From an uncultured Psychroserpens sp. (GTDB taxonomy: Bacteria; Bacteroidota; Bacteroidia; Flavobacteriales; Flavobacteriaceae): a stretch of 64,000 bases of DNA. The notes below the pieces were generated by a model that saw nothing but the letters and a program-made list of their open reading frames with translations, did no database searches and was not told where the DNA came from. Positions 7,903 to 16,133 of the stretch are shown here, piece after piece (the stretch's first letter is position 1; each line of letters starts with the position of its first letter). The stretch is taken from assembly GCF_947500255.1 (NCBI RefSeq), contig NZ_CANMRL010000003.1, forward strand, positions 124,001-188,000. The letters run 5' to 3'. The translations under genes and the position numbers were made by a program.

Positions 7903-9531
7903 TTAATTGAGCGATTGAATAAAATCTTCTATACGTTGTGCTTTAGGAACTTGCATTTTCTTCCGAATACGACGACGCATTGATTTAACGGAGTCTTCAG
8001 AAACATTACGAATAGTCATAATTTCTTTGACACTCAAGTTTAAGCGCAATAAAGAAGCAACTTCCCGCTCCCCTTTTGTTAAGTCAGAAAAGCGTGTTTT
8101 CAAAATAGTATCGAATGCTGTATTTGTAGCGTCTATGGTATATTGCAAATTAGATAATTTACTTTCTGTTTCAATTTGAAGCCTTAAATCATTGGCCAGT
8201 TTTGAAATGAATTCTTTAGCATCTGCTGTCTCATTATCATTTCTAATGCGATCCAATAATTCCTTTTTAAAATCCAATCGCATCGTATTATCTGCAATAA
8301 GTTGTTTAACATTAACTTCTTTATTTTTAATCTCCTGATCTAAAGAAAGCGTCTCGGCTTTATGATTTATACGTGCTAATTCAATTTTATTTCTATAATT
8401 TTTTCGTACTAATAAGGTGATCACAATCGCCCCAATTAATGTTAGAATAAACAAAGCTAAATACAACCATTTTTTGGAGCGTTCATTTTCTGTAATCAAT
8501 TTAGCTTCTTGCTGTTCTTTTTCAAAAGTATATTTCAGTTCTAATTCTTGAATTTGTGATACCGTTTCTATATTAAAAATAGAATCTGAATATTTTTTAA
8601 AGCGCTTATAATCTCTATAAGCTGCTCCATAATTCTCTAATTTATCCCATAATTGCGAACGCTTTTTATAGCCTTTTGCTATACGATGAATAAATTTTTC
8701 TTTCTTTGCTAATTTTATTGAGGAATCTACATATTTACCAGCCAGTTTATAGGCTTTAAGTTTTTCATAAACTAAAGCGGTATCATAGTAATTTCCGCAC
8801 AAAGCCAATTGTTTTCCTTTGCGCTTCGAATAATCGACGTTTTTTAAACTAAGATTCAAAGCTGCATCATAGTCTTTCTGCTTTCTATAAATCGCTACTA
8901 AATTGTCATTAACCTCTTGAAGTTGTTCGTCAGCATTAAGTGTATTAAAAATGGCTTTTGCCTTGTTATAACAAATCAATGCCGAATCTAATTGTTTAGT
9001 ACTACTATAAGAGACTCCAAGCATTAGAATCGCCTGGCCCACGCCGTGATTATTATCTAAAGCCTGATTAACTACTATAGATTTTTTAAAATATTGAATT
9101 GATTTACGATACTCTTTTTGTGACCTGTAGACCATTGCGATGTTATGATACACATCTGCTATATTTTTATAGTCTTCGTCTACTTCAAATCGTTTTAAAG
9201 CTTGGAGGTAGCTATCTAAAGCCTGAACGTGTTTACCCAAACGTCTTTTAAGCACACCATATTGAACTAATACTAAAGCCTTTTCATGATTAGTGAATTT
9301 TGTAGGTGTTTTATTAATTAATTCAAATGCATCATTAATGATATACTTTGCTTTTGTAAAATTATGATCCAATTCAAGTTCTCCCAAAGCCAACATAGCC
9401 CTTAACTTTTGAGCATCTGAATTAGCTTCCTTTAAATTACTTTCTAAAATAACTCTAACACTATCTATTTCCTGAGATAAAACTGAAAGTGACAAGGAAA
9501 AAAACAGGATATATGATATAATACATTTCAT
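7903..9531 (-). CDS. TPR-repeat, membrane-anchored LuxR-type transcriptional regulator
   Basis: A 542-residue protein. It has a signal peptide or N-terminal anchor (about 1-19), a series of tetratricopeptide-like helical pairs over about residues 35-320, one transmembrane helix near 350-372 (WLYLALFILTLIGAIVITLL), a coiled coil, and a C-terminal LuxR/GerE helix-turn-helix from about 478 (LTKGEREVASLLRLNLSVKE, then SVKSMRRRIRKKM). This is the Bacteroidota architecture in which a periplasmic TPR sensor is linked through the membrane to a cytoplasmic DNA-binding domain. Its ligand is unknown. A direct-repeat element lies upstream of it and of the two neighbouring secreted genes, which suggests autoregulation and local control. 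Confidence 0.85.
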   Translation of the reverse strand: MKCIISYILFFSLSLSVLSQEIDSVRVILESNLKEANSDAQKLRAMLALGELELDHNFTKAKYIINDAFELINKTPTKFTNHEKALVLVQYGVLKRRLGKHVQALDSYLQALKRFEVDEDYKNIADVYHNIAMVYRSQKEYRKSIQYFKKSIVVNQALDNNHGVGQAILMLGVSYSSTKQLDSALICYNKAKAIFNTLNADEQLQEVNDNLVAIYRKQKDYDAALNLSLKNVDYSKRKGKQLALCGNYYDTALVYEKLKAYKLAGKYVDSSIKLAKKEKFIHRIAKGYKKRSQLWDKLENYGAAYRDYKRFKKYSDSIFNIETVSQIQELELKYTFEKEQQEAKLITENERSKKWLYLALFILTLIGAIVITLLVRKNYRNKIELARINHKAETLSLDQEIKNKEVNVKQLIADNTMRLDFKKELLDRIRNDNETADAKEFISKLANDLRLQIETESKLSNLQYTIDATNTAFDTILKTRFSDLTKGEREVASLLRLNLSVKEIMTIRNVSEDSVKSMRRRIRKKMQVPKAQRIEDFIQSLN

Positions 9532-9551
9532 GTTATAAAACTAATGATTAT

Positions 9552-9559
9552 CAAAAATC
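9552..9559 (-). promoter_or_regulatory. -7 box of the TPR/LuxR gene
   Basis: Reads GATTTTTG on the minus strand, one mismatch from TAnnTTTG, 20 bases before the ATG at 9531 and 28 bases after copy 3 of the direct repeat. Confidence 0.45.
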
Positions 9560-9587
9560 AGAACAGAAGAAAACGACCATAACTAAA

Positions 9588-9602
9588 GTGTCAAAACGTG
9601 TC
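9588..9602 (-). promoter_or_regulatory. GACAC-N5-GACAC direct-repeat element, copy 3
   Basis: GTGTCAAAACGTGTC on the plus strand is identical to the core of copy 2. It stands 57 bases upstream of the TPR/LuxR ATG and only a few bases beyond the 3' end of rnpB, so RNase P RNA transcription runs toward it. Confidence 0.6.
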
Positions 9603-9610
9603 AAAAAAGA

Positions 9611-9950
9611 AAAAAGCAGATCTATAAGCCGAATTCTGTACATTTTCTTTTTTTGAGAAAATGAATTCTCAAAAAAAGAAAAGCCCTTATCATTTATCTA
9701 CGTTTACTATTACTAGCAAACTTTAGCTGCCTACCCTCCAACAATCGCGCGTGCAGCACTCAAGCGTTGGTATACATGACATTGCACCACATAGAGTTTA
9801 CCTGATTTCACTACAGCTTAACCTGTACATTCTTTCTGTTGCACTTTTCCTCACCTTACGATGGATGGCTGTTAACCACTATGATTGCACTATGGTGTTC
9901 GGACTTTCCTCAGAGGCAATAAATGCCACTGCGATAAGGCGATCTGCTTG
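9611..9950 (-). ncRNA. rnpB: RNase P RNA (bacterial class A)
   Basis: On the minus strand the transcript opens near AAGCAGATC, which pairs with GATCTGCTT at the 3' end to form P1. Signature segments follow in order: GAGGAAAGTCCG (P4 5' strand and CR-I), GGTAAACTC, GGAGGGTAGGCAGC, AGATAAATGA, and finally ACAGAATTCGGCTTATAG (P4 3' strand and CR-V). The RNA is the catalytic subunit that removes 5' leaders from pre-tRNA. Length is about 340 bases; ends are judged from P1 pairing and may be off by several bases. An unusual AT-rich hairpin lies near the 3' end. Confidence 0.95.
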
Positions 9951-9953
9951 GTG

Positions 9954-9961
9954 CAAAAATA
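9954..9961 (-). promoter_or_regulatory. -7 box of rnpB
   Basis: TATTTTTG on the minus strand matches TAnnTTTG exactly and lies directly before the predicted 5' end of RNase P RNA, which supports that end. Confidence 0.6.
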
Positions 9962-10026
9962 CAATTAATTGTTAATAACTCCTCCTAAATTAAAGCTACA
10001 TAATTCTTAATTTTAAACTGAATTTT

Positions 10027-10034
10027 TAACTTTG
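10027..10034 (+). promoter_or_regulatory. -7 box of dnaX
   Basis: TAACTTTG matches TAnnTTTG and ends 18 bases before the dnaX ATG, implying a short untranslated leader. Confidence 0.5.
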
Positions 10035-10052
10035 TTCTTCTAAGTTTTTTTC

Positions 10053-11771
10053 ATGGAACACTTTGTAGTATCTGCACGTAAATACAGACCACAAACATTC
10101 AAGGATGTTGTTGGTCAGCAAGCTATTACAAATACTTTATTAAATGCCATTGAAAACAATCATTTAGCACAAGCCTTGCTATTTACTGGTCCGAGAGGTG
10201 TTGGCAAAACAACATGTGCTCGTATTTTAGCCAAGATGATTAATAGCGATGGATCGGAAACTGAAGATGAAGATTTTGCTTTTAATATCTTCGAATTGGA
10301 TGCGGCTTCAAATAATTCGGTAGATGATATTAGAAGCCTTACAGATCAGGTTCGTATTCCGCCTCAAGTAGGAAAATATAAGGTCTATATTATCGATGAG
10401 GTTCACATGCTTTCTCAAGCAGCTTTTAATGCCTTTCTAAAAACCTTAGAGGAACCGCCAAAACATTGCATATTTATTCTTGCAACTACTGAAAAGCATA
10501 AGATTATTCCAACGATTTTATCGCGTTGTCAAATTTTCGATTTTAAACGAATTACAGTAAAAGATGCTAAAGAGTATTTGAAATATATCGCCAAAGAGCA
10601 AGGTATAAATGCTGAGGATGATGCCTTGCATATCATAGCTCAAAAAGCTGATGGTGCCATGCGTGATGCCTTATCTATTTTTGATCGTGTGGTAAGTTTC
10701 TCTGGAAAAGAACTTACACGAGAAGCCGTTACCGAAAATCTAAATGTTCTAGACTATGAAACATACTTCAATAGTACTAACCTCATTTTAGAAAATAAAA
10801 TACCTGAATTGCTCATTCAGTTTAACCATACGCTTTCTAAAGGTTTTGATGGTCATCACTTTATAGCTGGTCTAGCCTCACATTTTAGAGATTTATTGGT
10901 TTGTCAAAATGAGCAAACCATAGAACTTCTTGAAGTTGGTGATGATACCAAAGCAAAATATCTTGAACAATCTAGAAAAGCGCCTCATGATTTCCTTATA
11001 AAAGGAATAGAGCTGGCCAACGACTGTGATTTAAAGTATAAAAGCAGTAAAAATCAACGCTTATTAGTTGAACTATGCTTAATGCAACTTGCCTCTATCA
11101 CTTTTGATGGAGAAAAAAAAAATAGCAAACATTACATAATTCCGCCATCTTACTTTAAAGCTAAGGGCATCACTCCAATTCCTGTTAGCATTCCGAAGTC
11201 TAAGGAAACTTTAGAACCACAGGCAAAGACCGTTAAAGATAACGATCAAAATGTAGTTGATAATCCTATTACTGCCGAACCTCCAAAACCAGTTTTAGAA
11301 TTAAAGAAAGACCAACGCACTTCTGGATTATCTCTAAAAAGTATTAGAGCAAAAAAAGAACATCAAATTAAACAAATGGAGGTCGTAATTGATGTTGATG
11401 ATTTACCTACTGAAGACTTTACAGAAGAACAATTTCATGAAGCCTGGAACGCTTACATTGCTCAACTTCATAAAAAGGGCGAGAAAATTATGGCATCTAT
11501 CTTGGAAATGGGCAAACCAGGATTGAAAGGAACAGATATACAGCTTGAGTTTCCTAACGATACTTTAAGAGTTGAATTAGAAAGAGCACAATATCCTTTA
11601 ATGGAATTTCTTAGAAAAACACTACAGAATTTTAATTTAAAACTCGATATTAGTGTTAATGAGGAAATTTCAAAAAAATACGCTTTTACAACTCAGGAAA
11701 AATATGAGAAGTTAAAAGAGAAAAACCCGAGTATCGAAGTGCTTAGAAAAACATTTGGTTTAGATATTTAA
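10053..11771 (+). CDS. dnaX: DNA polymerase III subunit gamma/tau
   Basis: A 572-residue AAA+ clamp-loader subunit: Walker A GPRGVGKTT (residues 46-54), Walker B VYIIDEVH (111-118), and sensor 1 and SRC motif LATTEKHKIIPTILSRCQ. It is the motor of the clamp loader that opens the beta sliding clamp and loads it onto primed DNA. The four cysteines that bind zinc in the E. coli protein, between Walker A and B, are absent; the segment NSDGSETEDEDFAF replaces them, which I recall as normal for flavobacteria. The C-terminal 170 residues after a linker are the poorly conserved tau region. It is followed at 10 bases by a lipoprotein gene. Confidence 0.95.
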   Translation: MEHFVVSARKYRPQTFKDVVGQQAITNTLLNAIENNHLAQALLFTGPRGVGKTTCARILAKMINSDGSETEDEDFAFNIFELDAASNNSVDDIRSLTDQVRIPPQVGKYKVYIIDEVHMLSQAAFNAFLKTLEEPPKHCIFILATTEKHKIIPTILSRCQIFDFKRITVKDAKEYLKYIAKEQGINAEDDALHIIAQKADGAMRDALSIFDRVVSFSGKELTREAVTENLNVLDYETYFNSTNLILENKIPELLIQFNHTLSKGFDGHHFIAGLASHFRDLLVCQNEQTIELLEVGDDTKAKYLEQSRKAPHDFLIKGIELANDCDLKYKSSKNQRLLVELCLMQLASITFDGEKKNSKHYIIPPSYFKAKGITPIPVSIPKSKETLEPQAKTVKDNDQNVVDNPITAEPPKPVLELKKDQRTSGLSLKSIRAKKEHQIKQMEVVIDVDDLPTEDFTEEQFHEAWNAYIAQLHKKGEKIMASILEMGKPGLKGTDIQLEFPNDTLRVELERAQYPLMEFLRKTLQNFNLKLDISVNEEISKKYAFTTQEKYEKLKEKNPSIEVLRKTFGLDI

Positions 11772-11781
11772 TACATATATC

Positions 11782-12345
11782 ATGAAAAAATTAGTCCTAT
11801 TAGTTCCGTGTTTATTAGTGTTAGTTTTGATGTCTTGTGATAGAAGGACTAGTAAAAAAGAGCAATTAGAAAATGCTGTTTTAGATTTCAATAAAAACTT
11901 TAAAATTGAAGCTTTAAAATCCTATTATCCTGAAACATACACAGAAATAAAAACAGATTCAGTAATTTCAAATACGTTTCTTGTGAGCATAAAAAATTAC
12001 ACATCAATGGTTAACGAAATTCCTGTGCATTCTTCATCAAAAAACAGTACAGAACTTACAATGTACCATCGTGTTTTTGAATCTGATATTCTAGTGGCTG
12101 TTTCTGATAAGATAATTTACGACAAGCATATTTCAGCAGAAGAATTTAGAGGTTATTCAAATTCAGAATTTTGGAAAAATGCGACGCTAGAACATATTTG
12201 GATAGATCAAGATGCCTCAAATACCAACACTTTGGCATTGGGTATCTCATTTGTAAATCCGAATAACAAAGCCTATAAATTCTACGAAATGCTCATCGAT
12301 AAAAACGGTAAAGAGCGTTTAACTCTAATTGAAGATCACAGTTAA
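11782..12345 (+). CDS. Putative lipoprotein of unknown function
   Basis: A 187-residue protein with a lipoprotein signal peptide; the lipobox ends LMSC, with the lipidated Cys at residue 19. The mature part is mixed alpha-beta with no recognised domain. It lies 10 bases after dnaX and 2 bases before the miaE-like gene, so the three are probably co-transcribed, although no functional link is evident. Confidence 0.7.
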   Translation: MKKLVLLVPCLLVLVLMSCDRRTSKKEQLENAVLDFNKNFKIEALKSYYPETYTEIKTDSVISNTFLVSIKNYTSMVNEIPVHSSSKNSTELTMYHRVFESDILVAVSDKIIYDKHISAEEFRGYSNSEFWKNATLEHIWIDQDASNTNTLALGISFVNPNNKAYKFYEMLIDKNGKERLTLIEDHS

Positions 12346-12347
12346 TT

Positions 12348-12929
12348 ATGCTTGGATTAAAACTACCAACAGATCCGCGTTGGGTAAACATTGTTGAAAA
12401 GAACGTAGAAGATATTCTTACAGATCACGCTTATTGTGAGCAAAAGGCGGCCAGTACAGCTATTTCATTAATTGTAAGTTTTCCTGAATATACCGATTTG
12501 GTTAAAGAGATGACTGCACTAGTCAAAGAAGAGATTAGTCATTTTAAAATGGTGCATGATCGCATTATTGCTAATGGTTGGGTTCTCGGTCGTGATAGAA
12601 AAGACGAGTACGTCTTACAATTACTCAAATTCTTCCCAAAAGGTGGCAGTAGAACCACTCAATTAATACATCGCTTATTGTATGCTGCTTTAATTGAAGC
12701 CAGAAGCTGTGAACGCTTTAGATTGCTTTCTGAAGAATTACAAGATAAAGATTTAGCTGAGTTTTACAGAAAACTCATGGTAAGCGAAGCCAATCATTAT
12801 ACGATGTTTTTAGGATTTGCTCGACAATATGGAGACCGCAAAGAGGTAGATAAAAAATGGCAACAATTGCTTGAATTTGAAGCTGATATCATGAAAGATT
12901 TAGGCAAAAGCGAAACTATTCATGGCTAA
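12348..12929 (+). CDS. miaE: tRNA-(ms2io6A)-hydroxylase (MiaE-like)
   Basis: A 193-residue all-helical protein of the ferritin-like diiron family. Candidate iron ligands are E (AYCEQKAA), E and H (VKEEISHF), E (LIEARSCERF) and E and H (MVSEANHY), the spacing expected for MiaE. MiaE uses O2 to hydroxylate the isopentenyl group of 2-methylthio-N6-isopentenyladenosine at position 37 of tRNAs. Length fits the family. The start ATG is 2 bases after the lipoprotein stop. A generic ferritin-like protein is the only alternative. Confidence 0.88.
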   Translation: MLGLKLPTDPRWVNIVEKNVEDILTDHAYCEQKAASTAISLIVSFPEYTDLVKEMTALVKEEISHFKMVHDRIIANGWVLGRDRKDEYVLQLLKFFPKGGSRTTQLIHRLLYAALIEARSCERFRLLSEELQDKDLAEFYRKLMVSEANHYTMFLGFARQYGDRKEVDKKWQQLLEFEADIMKDLGKSETIHG

Positions 12930-12957
12930 ATTTTGTAACTTGTAAGAAAAATCAATC

Positions 12958-14457
12958 TTGCTAGTTATAAAAAAGTTTTACCTACTCCTTGTTTTCATGA
13001 TAGTTCATATAAACACCAAAGCACAAACCGAAGTTTTGGGTGATTGGTATTTATACTCTATAAGTGTTGACAATACAACCAGCTATAACCAAGAGTTATA
13101 TACAATTGATTATCCTAATCTTAGAATTATTACCGAAAACGGTATTTCTACTTTTGAGGGTGGCGTCTGCAATGCTTATTTTTCTAATTATTTAACGATC
13201 AATACAAATACGATTGAAATATATGGAGTGGCTTCAACAAATGGTCCATGTAATTCTGATGCCATTCAACAATTTGAACATGCTTACTTCCAAATTTTAG
13301 CAAGTCCATTAGACTATGAAATTACTGGCACAGGTTTGGATGAAACTCTAGTGTTAACAAACATGATAACTTCAAACTATGCGGTGCTTGGAAGGCGATC
13401 TCGTCCTACAGATATTATAGGTGACTGGTATTTATATTCTACAACTGTTCAAGGCGTTAATCTGTATAATGCCCAATTTGGCAATGGTCAGCCTAAAATT
13501 GCATTTACTAATGACTATGGTTATACAAGCTTTTTATATGATGGTTTAAGTTGTAATGACTTTTTTGGAGAGTATATTTTTAATTTAGACGGAACGCTTA
13601 GAAAACTAGATTTTTCAACAACTTTGGTGTTTTGTGACAACAATAATACAGATGAATTTAAAAGCTCCTATATAAATGATGTACTTGGAGCTACAGATGA
13701 AACTACCTTTAGCTATGATATTGTGATGAATGGCGATGAACAAACACTCATTTTAACTAATACTGATAATTCCAATTACGCAACCTTTGGAAATACACAA
13801 CAAACGCCCAGTATGATTGGCGACTGGTTTTTGCACTATTTAATTGTAGATTCAAACCAAATCAATATTCCTGGATTTGCAATTCCTACGATAAACTTCT
13901 CTACGAATAGTGATAGTACTGGTTTGTTTTTTGATGGTTTTGCCATTTGCACTGGTTATGCTGGTAATTACTATTTCAATCCAGAACAAACCTTCAGCAC
14001 CGATGGAAGTTTAAGCGTAACATTGGGCGACCCTTGCGACAATGCTGAAGAAAACAACTTTGAGAATTTATATTTATATTCGGTTTTGGATACAGGAGTT
14101 AATAATGAATTTGACTATCAAATTACAGGAACTGGTGACGACGCAACGTTATCTGTAATCAACCTTTCTAATGGAAATCAAGCCTTTTTTGGAAGACAAG
14201 CCTTATCTGTTGATGATGTTGAATTGAATTTATCTCAACTTAAGATTGATCAAAACCCAGTGACAAATATCATAGATTTTTCAGAAGACTATAATGATGC
14301 CACATATGAAATATATTCTATATCTGGTAGACTCGTCATGAATGGTAACATCACGTCAAATTCACTACCTGTAATCCAATTGCAATCGGGATTGTACTTC
14401 ATAAAAGTATATAATTCAAGCATTCAATTTGAAACACTAAAATTTATCAAGGAGTAG
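12958..14457 (+). CDS. Triple-repeat secreted protein with T9SS type A sorting domain
   Basis: The start is a TTG at 12958; it is the only codon that keeps the whole signal peptide (VIKKFYLLLVFMIVHINTKAQ). The mature protein contains three tandem domains of about 130 residues, each opening with a GDW(Y/F)L signature (near residues 28, 154 and 286). Each ends with a D-Y-x-I-x-G-x-G-D-x-x-L strand pattern, a META/lipocalin-like beta arrangement. The last 75 residues are a type A sorting domain (LKIDQNPVTNIIDFSED ... GLYFIKVYNSS ... LKFIKE). Function is unknown; binding is more likely than catalysis. Confidence 0.8.
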   Translation: MLVIKKFYLLLVFMIVHINTKAQTEVLGDWYLYSISVDNTTSYNQELYTIDYPNLRIITENGISTFEGGVCNAYFSNYLTINTNTIEIYGVASTNGPCNSDAIQQFEHAYFQILASPLDYEITGTGLDETLVLTNMITSNYAVLGRRSRPTDIIGDWYLYSTTVQGVNLYNAQFGNGQPKIAFTNDYGYTSFLYDGLSCNDFFGEYIFNLDGTLRKLDFSTTLVFCDNNNTDEFKSSYINDVLGATDETTFSYDIVMNGDEQTLILTNTDNSNYATFGNTQQTPSMIGDWFLHYLIVDSNQINIPGFAIPTINFSTNSDSTGLFFDGFAICTGYAGNYYFNPEQTFSTDGSLSVTLGDPCDNAEENNFENLYLYSVLDTGVNNEFDYQITGTGDDATLSVINLSNGNQAFFGRQALSVDDVELNLSQLKIDQNPVTNIIDFSEDYNDATYEIYSISGRLVMNGNITSNSLPVIQLQSGLYFIKVYNSSIQFETLKFIKE

Positions 14458-14481
14458 ATATTTCGGTAAAGGACAAAAAGA

Positions 14482-14512
14482 AAAAGCTTCAGTTGAACTG
14501 AAGCTTTTCTAT
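14482..14512. terminator. Bidirectional terminator between convergent genes
   Basis: A near-perfect palindrome (AAAAGCTTCAGTT with AACTGAAGCTTTT) lies between the converging genes ending at 14457 and 14533. T-runs flank it on both strands. Confidence 0.8.
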
Positions 14513-14532
14513 TATATTATAATTTCTTGTTA

Positions 14533-15096
14533 TTAGATTCTAATTCCGAATCCAAACTGAAATGTTGTGTTTTGCGCTTCTAGTCCGTTAGATGTATCTT
14601 CATCCAAGATATTGCTTAACCCATAATGCACTCGAGCATCAACAAATAATTCCTCATTGATCATATACTCGATTCCTCCTACACCAGAAAATGTAAAGGT
14701 TGAAAAGGCATCTTGATTTTTCCATGTTTTTAAACTCACCATTGGTCCAACACCCAAAGCAAACTTATCGCCTAAAGAAAAACGCGCCATAATTGGCATT
14801 TGGATATAATCTGCTCTTAAGTCGTCTGCTTTTCCTCCTTCTGCAGAATATTGAATCTCCAACTGAACAGAAAAAGTCTCTGTAACTCCATAGTCAACAA
14901 ATCCACCAAAGGCAAACCCGTTTCTATGCTGATTTACAAAGGTCGCATCAGGATCAAAATCTAAATTTGAAATATTAACACCTGCTCTAACACCATAGCT
15001 TACTTCTTGTGAGAAAGACAATGTAGACATGGCAACGAATACTAACGTAAGTACAATTGATTTTATTTGCATAACAATTTTATTTAGGGTTCTCAT
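14533..15096 (-). CDS. Outer-membrane beta-barrel protein (PorT-like)
   Basis: A 187-residue protein with a signal peptide; either ATG at 15096 or the second ATG at 15072 (MQIKSIVLTLVF) is possible and the second gives the cleaner signal. The mature part shows alternating strands typical of small 8-stranded barrels: YGVRAGVNISNLDF at the N-terminus and FQFGFGIRI at the C-terminus with the terminal aromatic-x pattern. It matches the porin-family outer membrane beta-barrel (PorT-like) group, whose cargo is unknown. A TAATTTTG -7 box lies at 15113-15120 on the minus strand. Confidence 0.8.
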   Translation of the reverse strand: MRTLNKIVMQIKSIVLTLVFVAMSTLSFSQEVSYGVRAGVNISNLDFDPDATFVNQHRNGFAFGGFVDYGVTETFSVQLEIQYSAEGGKADDLRADYIQMPIMARFSLGDKFALGVGPMVSLKTWKNQDAFSTFTFSGVGGIEYMINEELFVDARVHYGLSNILDEDTSNGLEAQNTTFQFGFGIRI

Positions 15097-15226
15097 TATA
15101 TTGAGAGGGTATCAAAATTATGCTAATACGTAGCAAAGATTTGAGTAGGCTAATATATAATGAAAATTAAACATACAAAATAAATATTGGGTGTTACGCC
15201 CAAAAAAACGCTAAACGAACTTAAAT

Positions 15227-16132
15227 TTAGATGTTTACGCTAGAAACTGTATTGTAGTAAATACTCTTTATAATGCCATCGGACAGACCGATTTTTGGCA
15301 CATAAATGTCTTTGGCTCCACTCCACTTCATTGCAGAAAGATAAATACGTGTAGCAGGAATAATTACATCGGCACGATCCTGATTAAGATCTAATTCTGT
15401 GATGCGCTCCTCATAAGAATAGGTTTGAAGCTTATTGTAATAGGAAGTCAAGTAAAAATAGGTTAATGGTTTTCCCAAGGACTTCCCAGAAATCTTGAAT
15501 ATTTTATTAATATTTCCTCCAGAACCTATGAGATCTACTTTGTCATAGCCTTTAGTGTTTTGCTTAATCCAATCCTCTAAGTTTGACCATGTGTCTTTTT
15601 TTACAATATCATTCAGCAATCTCACTGTCCCAATCTTAAACGATTTGGATGCTACGGTGTTTCCGAGGTGAATTACAGAGAACTCGGTACTTCCTCCTCC
15701 AACATCAACATACAAATAGGTTTTATCTTCTTTTATATACGAATGCAAATCTGTAGCCGCAATTATAGCCGCTTCCTCTTCACCATCAATAATATCGATG
15801 TCTATATTAGCTTGTTCTAAAATTAGTTTTGCTATCTCCCTCCCATTAGTAGCTTCGCGCATTGCTGATGTAGCGCAAGCTTTATATGTGACTACTTTAT
15901 GTGATTTCATTAATAAATTAAATGCAGTCATCGTATCCAGCATACGCTTTTTATTTTCCTCGGAAATCTCGCCATTCAAAAACACATCAGAACCAAGTCT
16001 AATGGGCACACGAACTAATGAGCTTTTCTTGAACTGCACAGGCCTTCCTTTTTGCTCAATAATATTCGAAATTAAAAGTCTTACAGCATTCGAACCTATA
16101 TCTATTGCTGCATATTTTTTTATGGATAGCAT
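15227..16132 (-). CDS. ppx: Exopolyphosphatase / Ppx-GppA family phosphatase
   Basis: A 301-residue member of the sugar kinase/Hsp70/actin fold. It shows phosphate 1 motif AAIDIGSNAVRLLI (residues 8-21), the catalytic-region ATSAMREATNG, the acidic IDGEEEA and phosphate 2 motif YVDVGGGSTEFSVI. This is the short form without the HD domain of E. coli Ppx. It hydrolyses terminal phosphates of polyphosphate or pppGpp. It directly follows ppk (gap of one base), so synthesis and breakdown of polyphosphate are encoded in one operon. Confidence 0.92.
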   Translation of the reverse strand: MLSIKKYAAIDIGSNAVRLLISNIIEQKGRPVQFKKSSLVRVPIRLGSDVFLNGEISEENKKRMLDTMTAFNLLMKSHKVVTYKACATSAMREATNGREIAKLILEQANIDIDIIDGEEEAAIIAATDLHSYIKEDKTYLYVDVGGGSTEFSVIHLGNTVASKSFKIGTVRLLNDIVKKDTWSNLEDWIKQNTKGYDKVDLIGSGGNINKIFKISGKSLGKPLTYFYLTSYYNKLQTYSYEERITELDLNQDRADVIIPATRIYLSAMKWSGAKDIYVPKIGLSDGIIKSIYYNTVSSVNI

Positions 16133-16133
16133 A

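Noticed and set aside
9751-9975. Plus-strand open frame of 74 codons
   Set aside because: It lies within RNase P RNA on the other strand; the rnpB signature segments explain the sequence.
15185-15205. Possible terminator of ppx (TTGGG ... CCCAA near 15187-15203)
   Set aside because: Only five base pairs with an ill-placed A-run on the plus strand; too weak to call.
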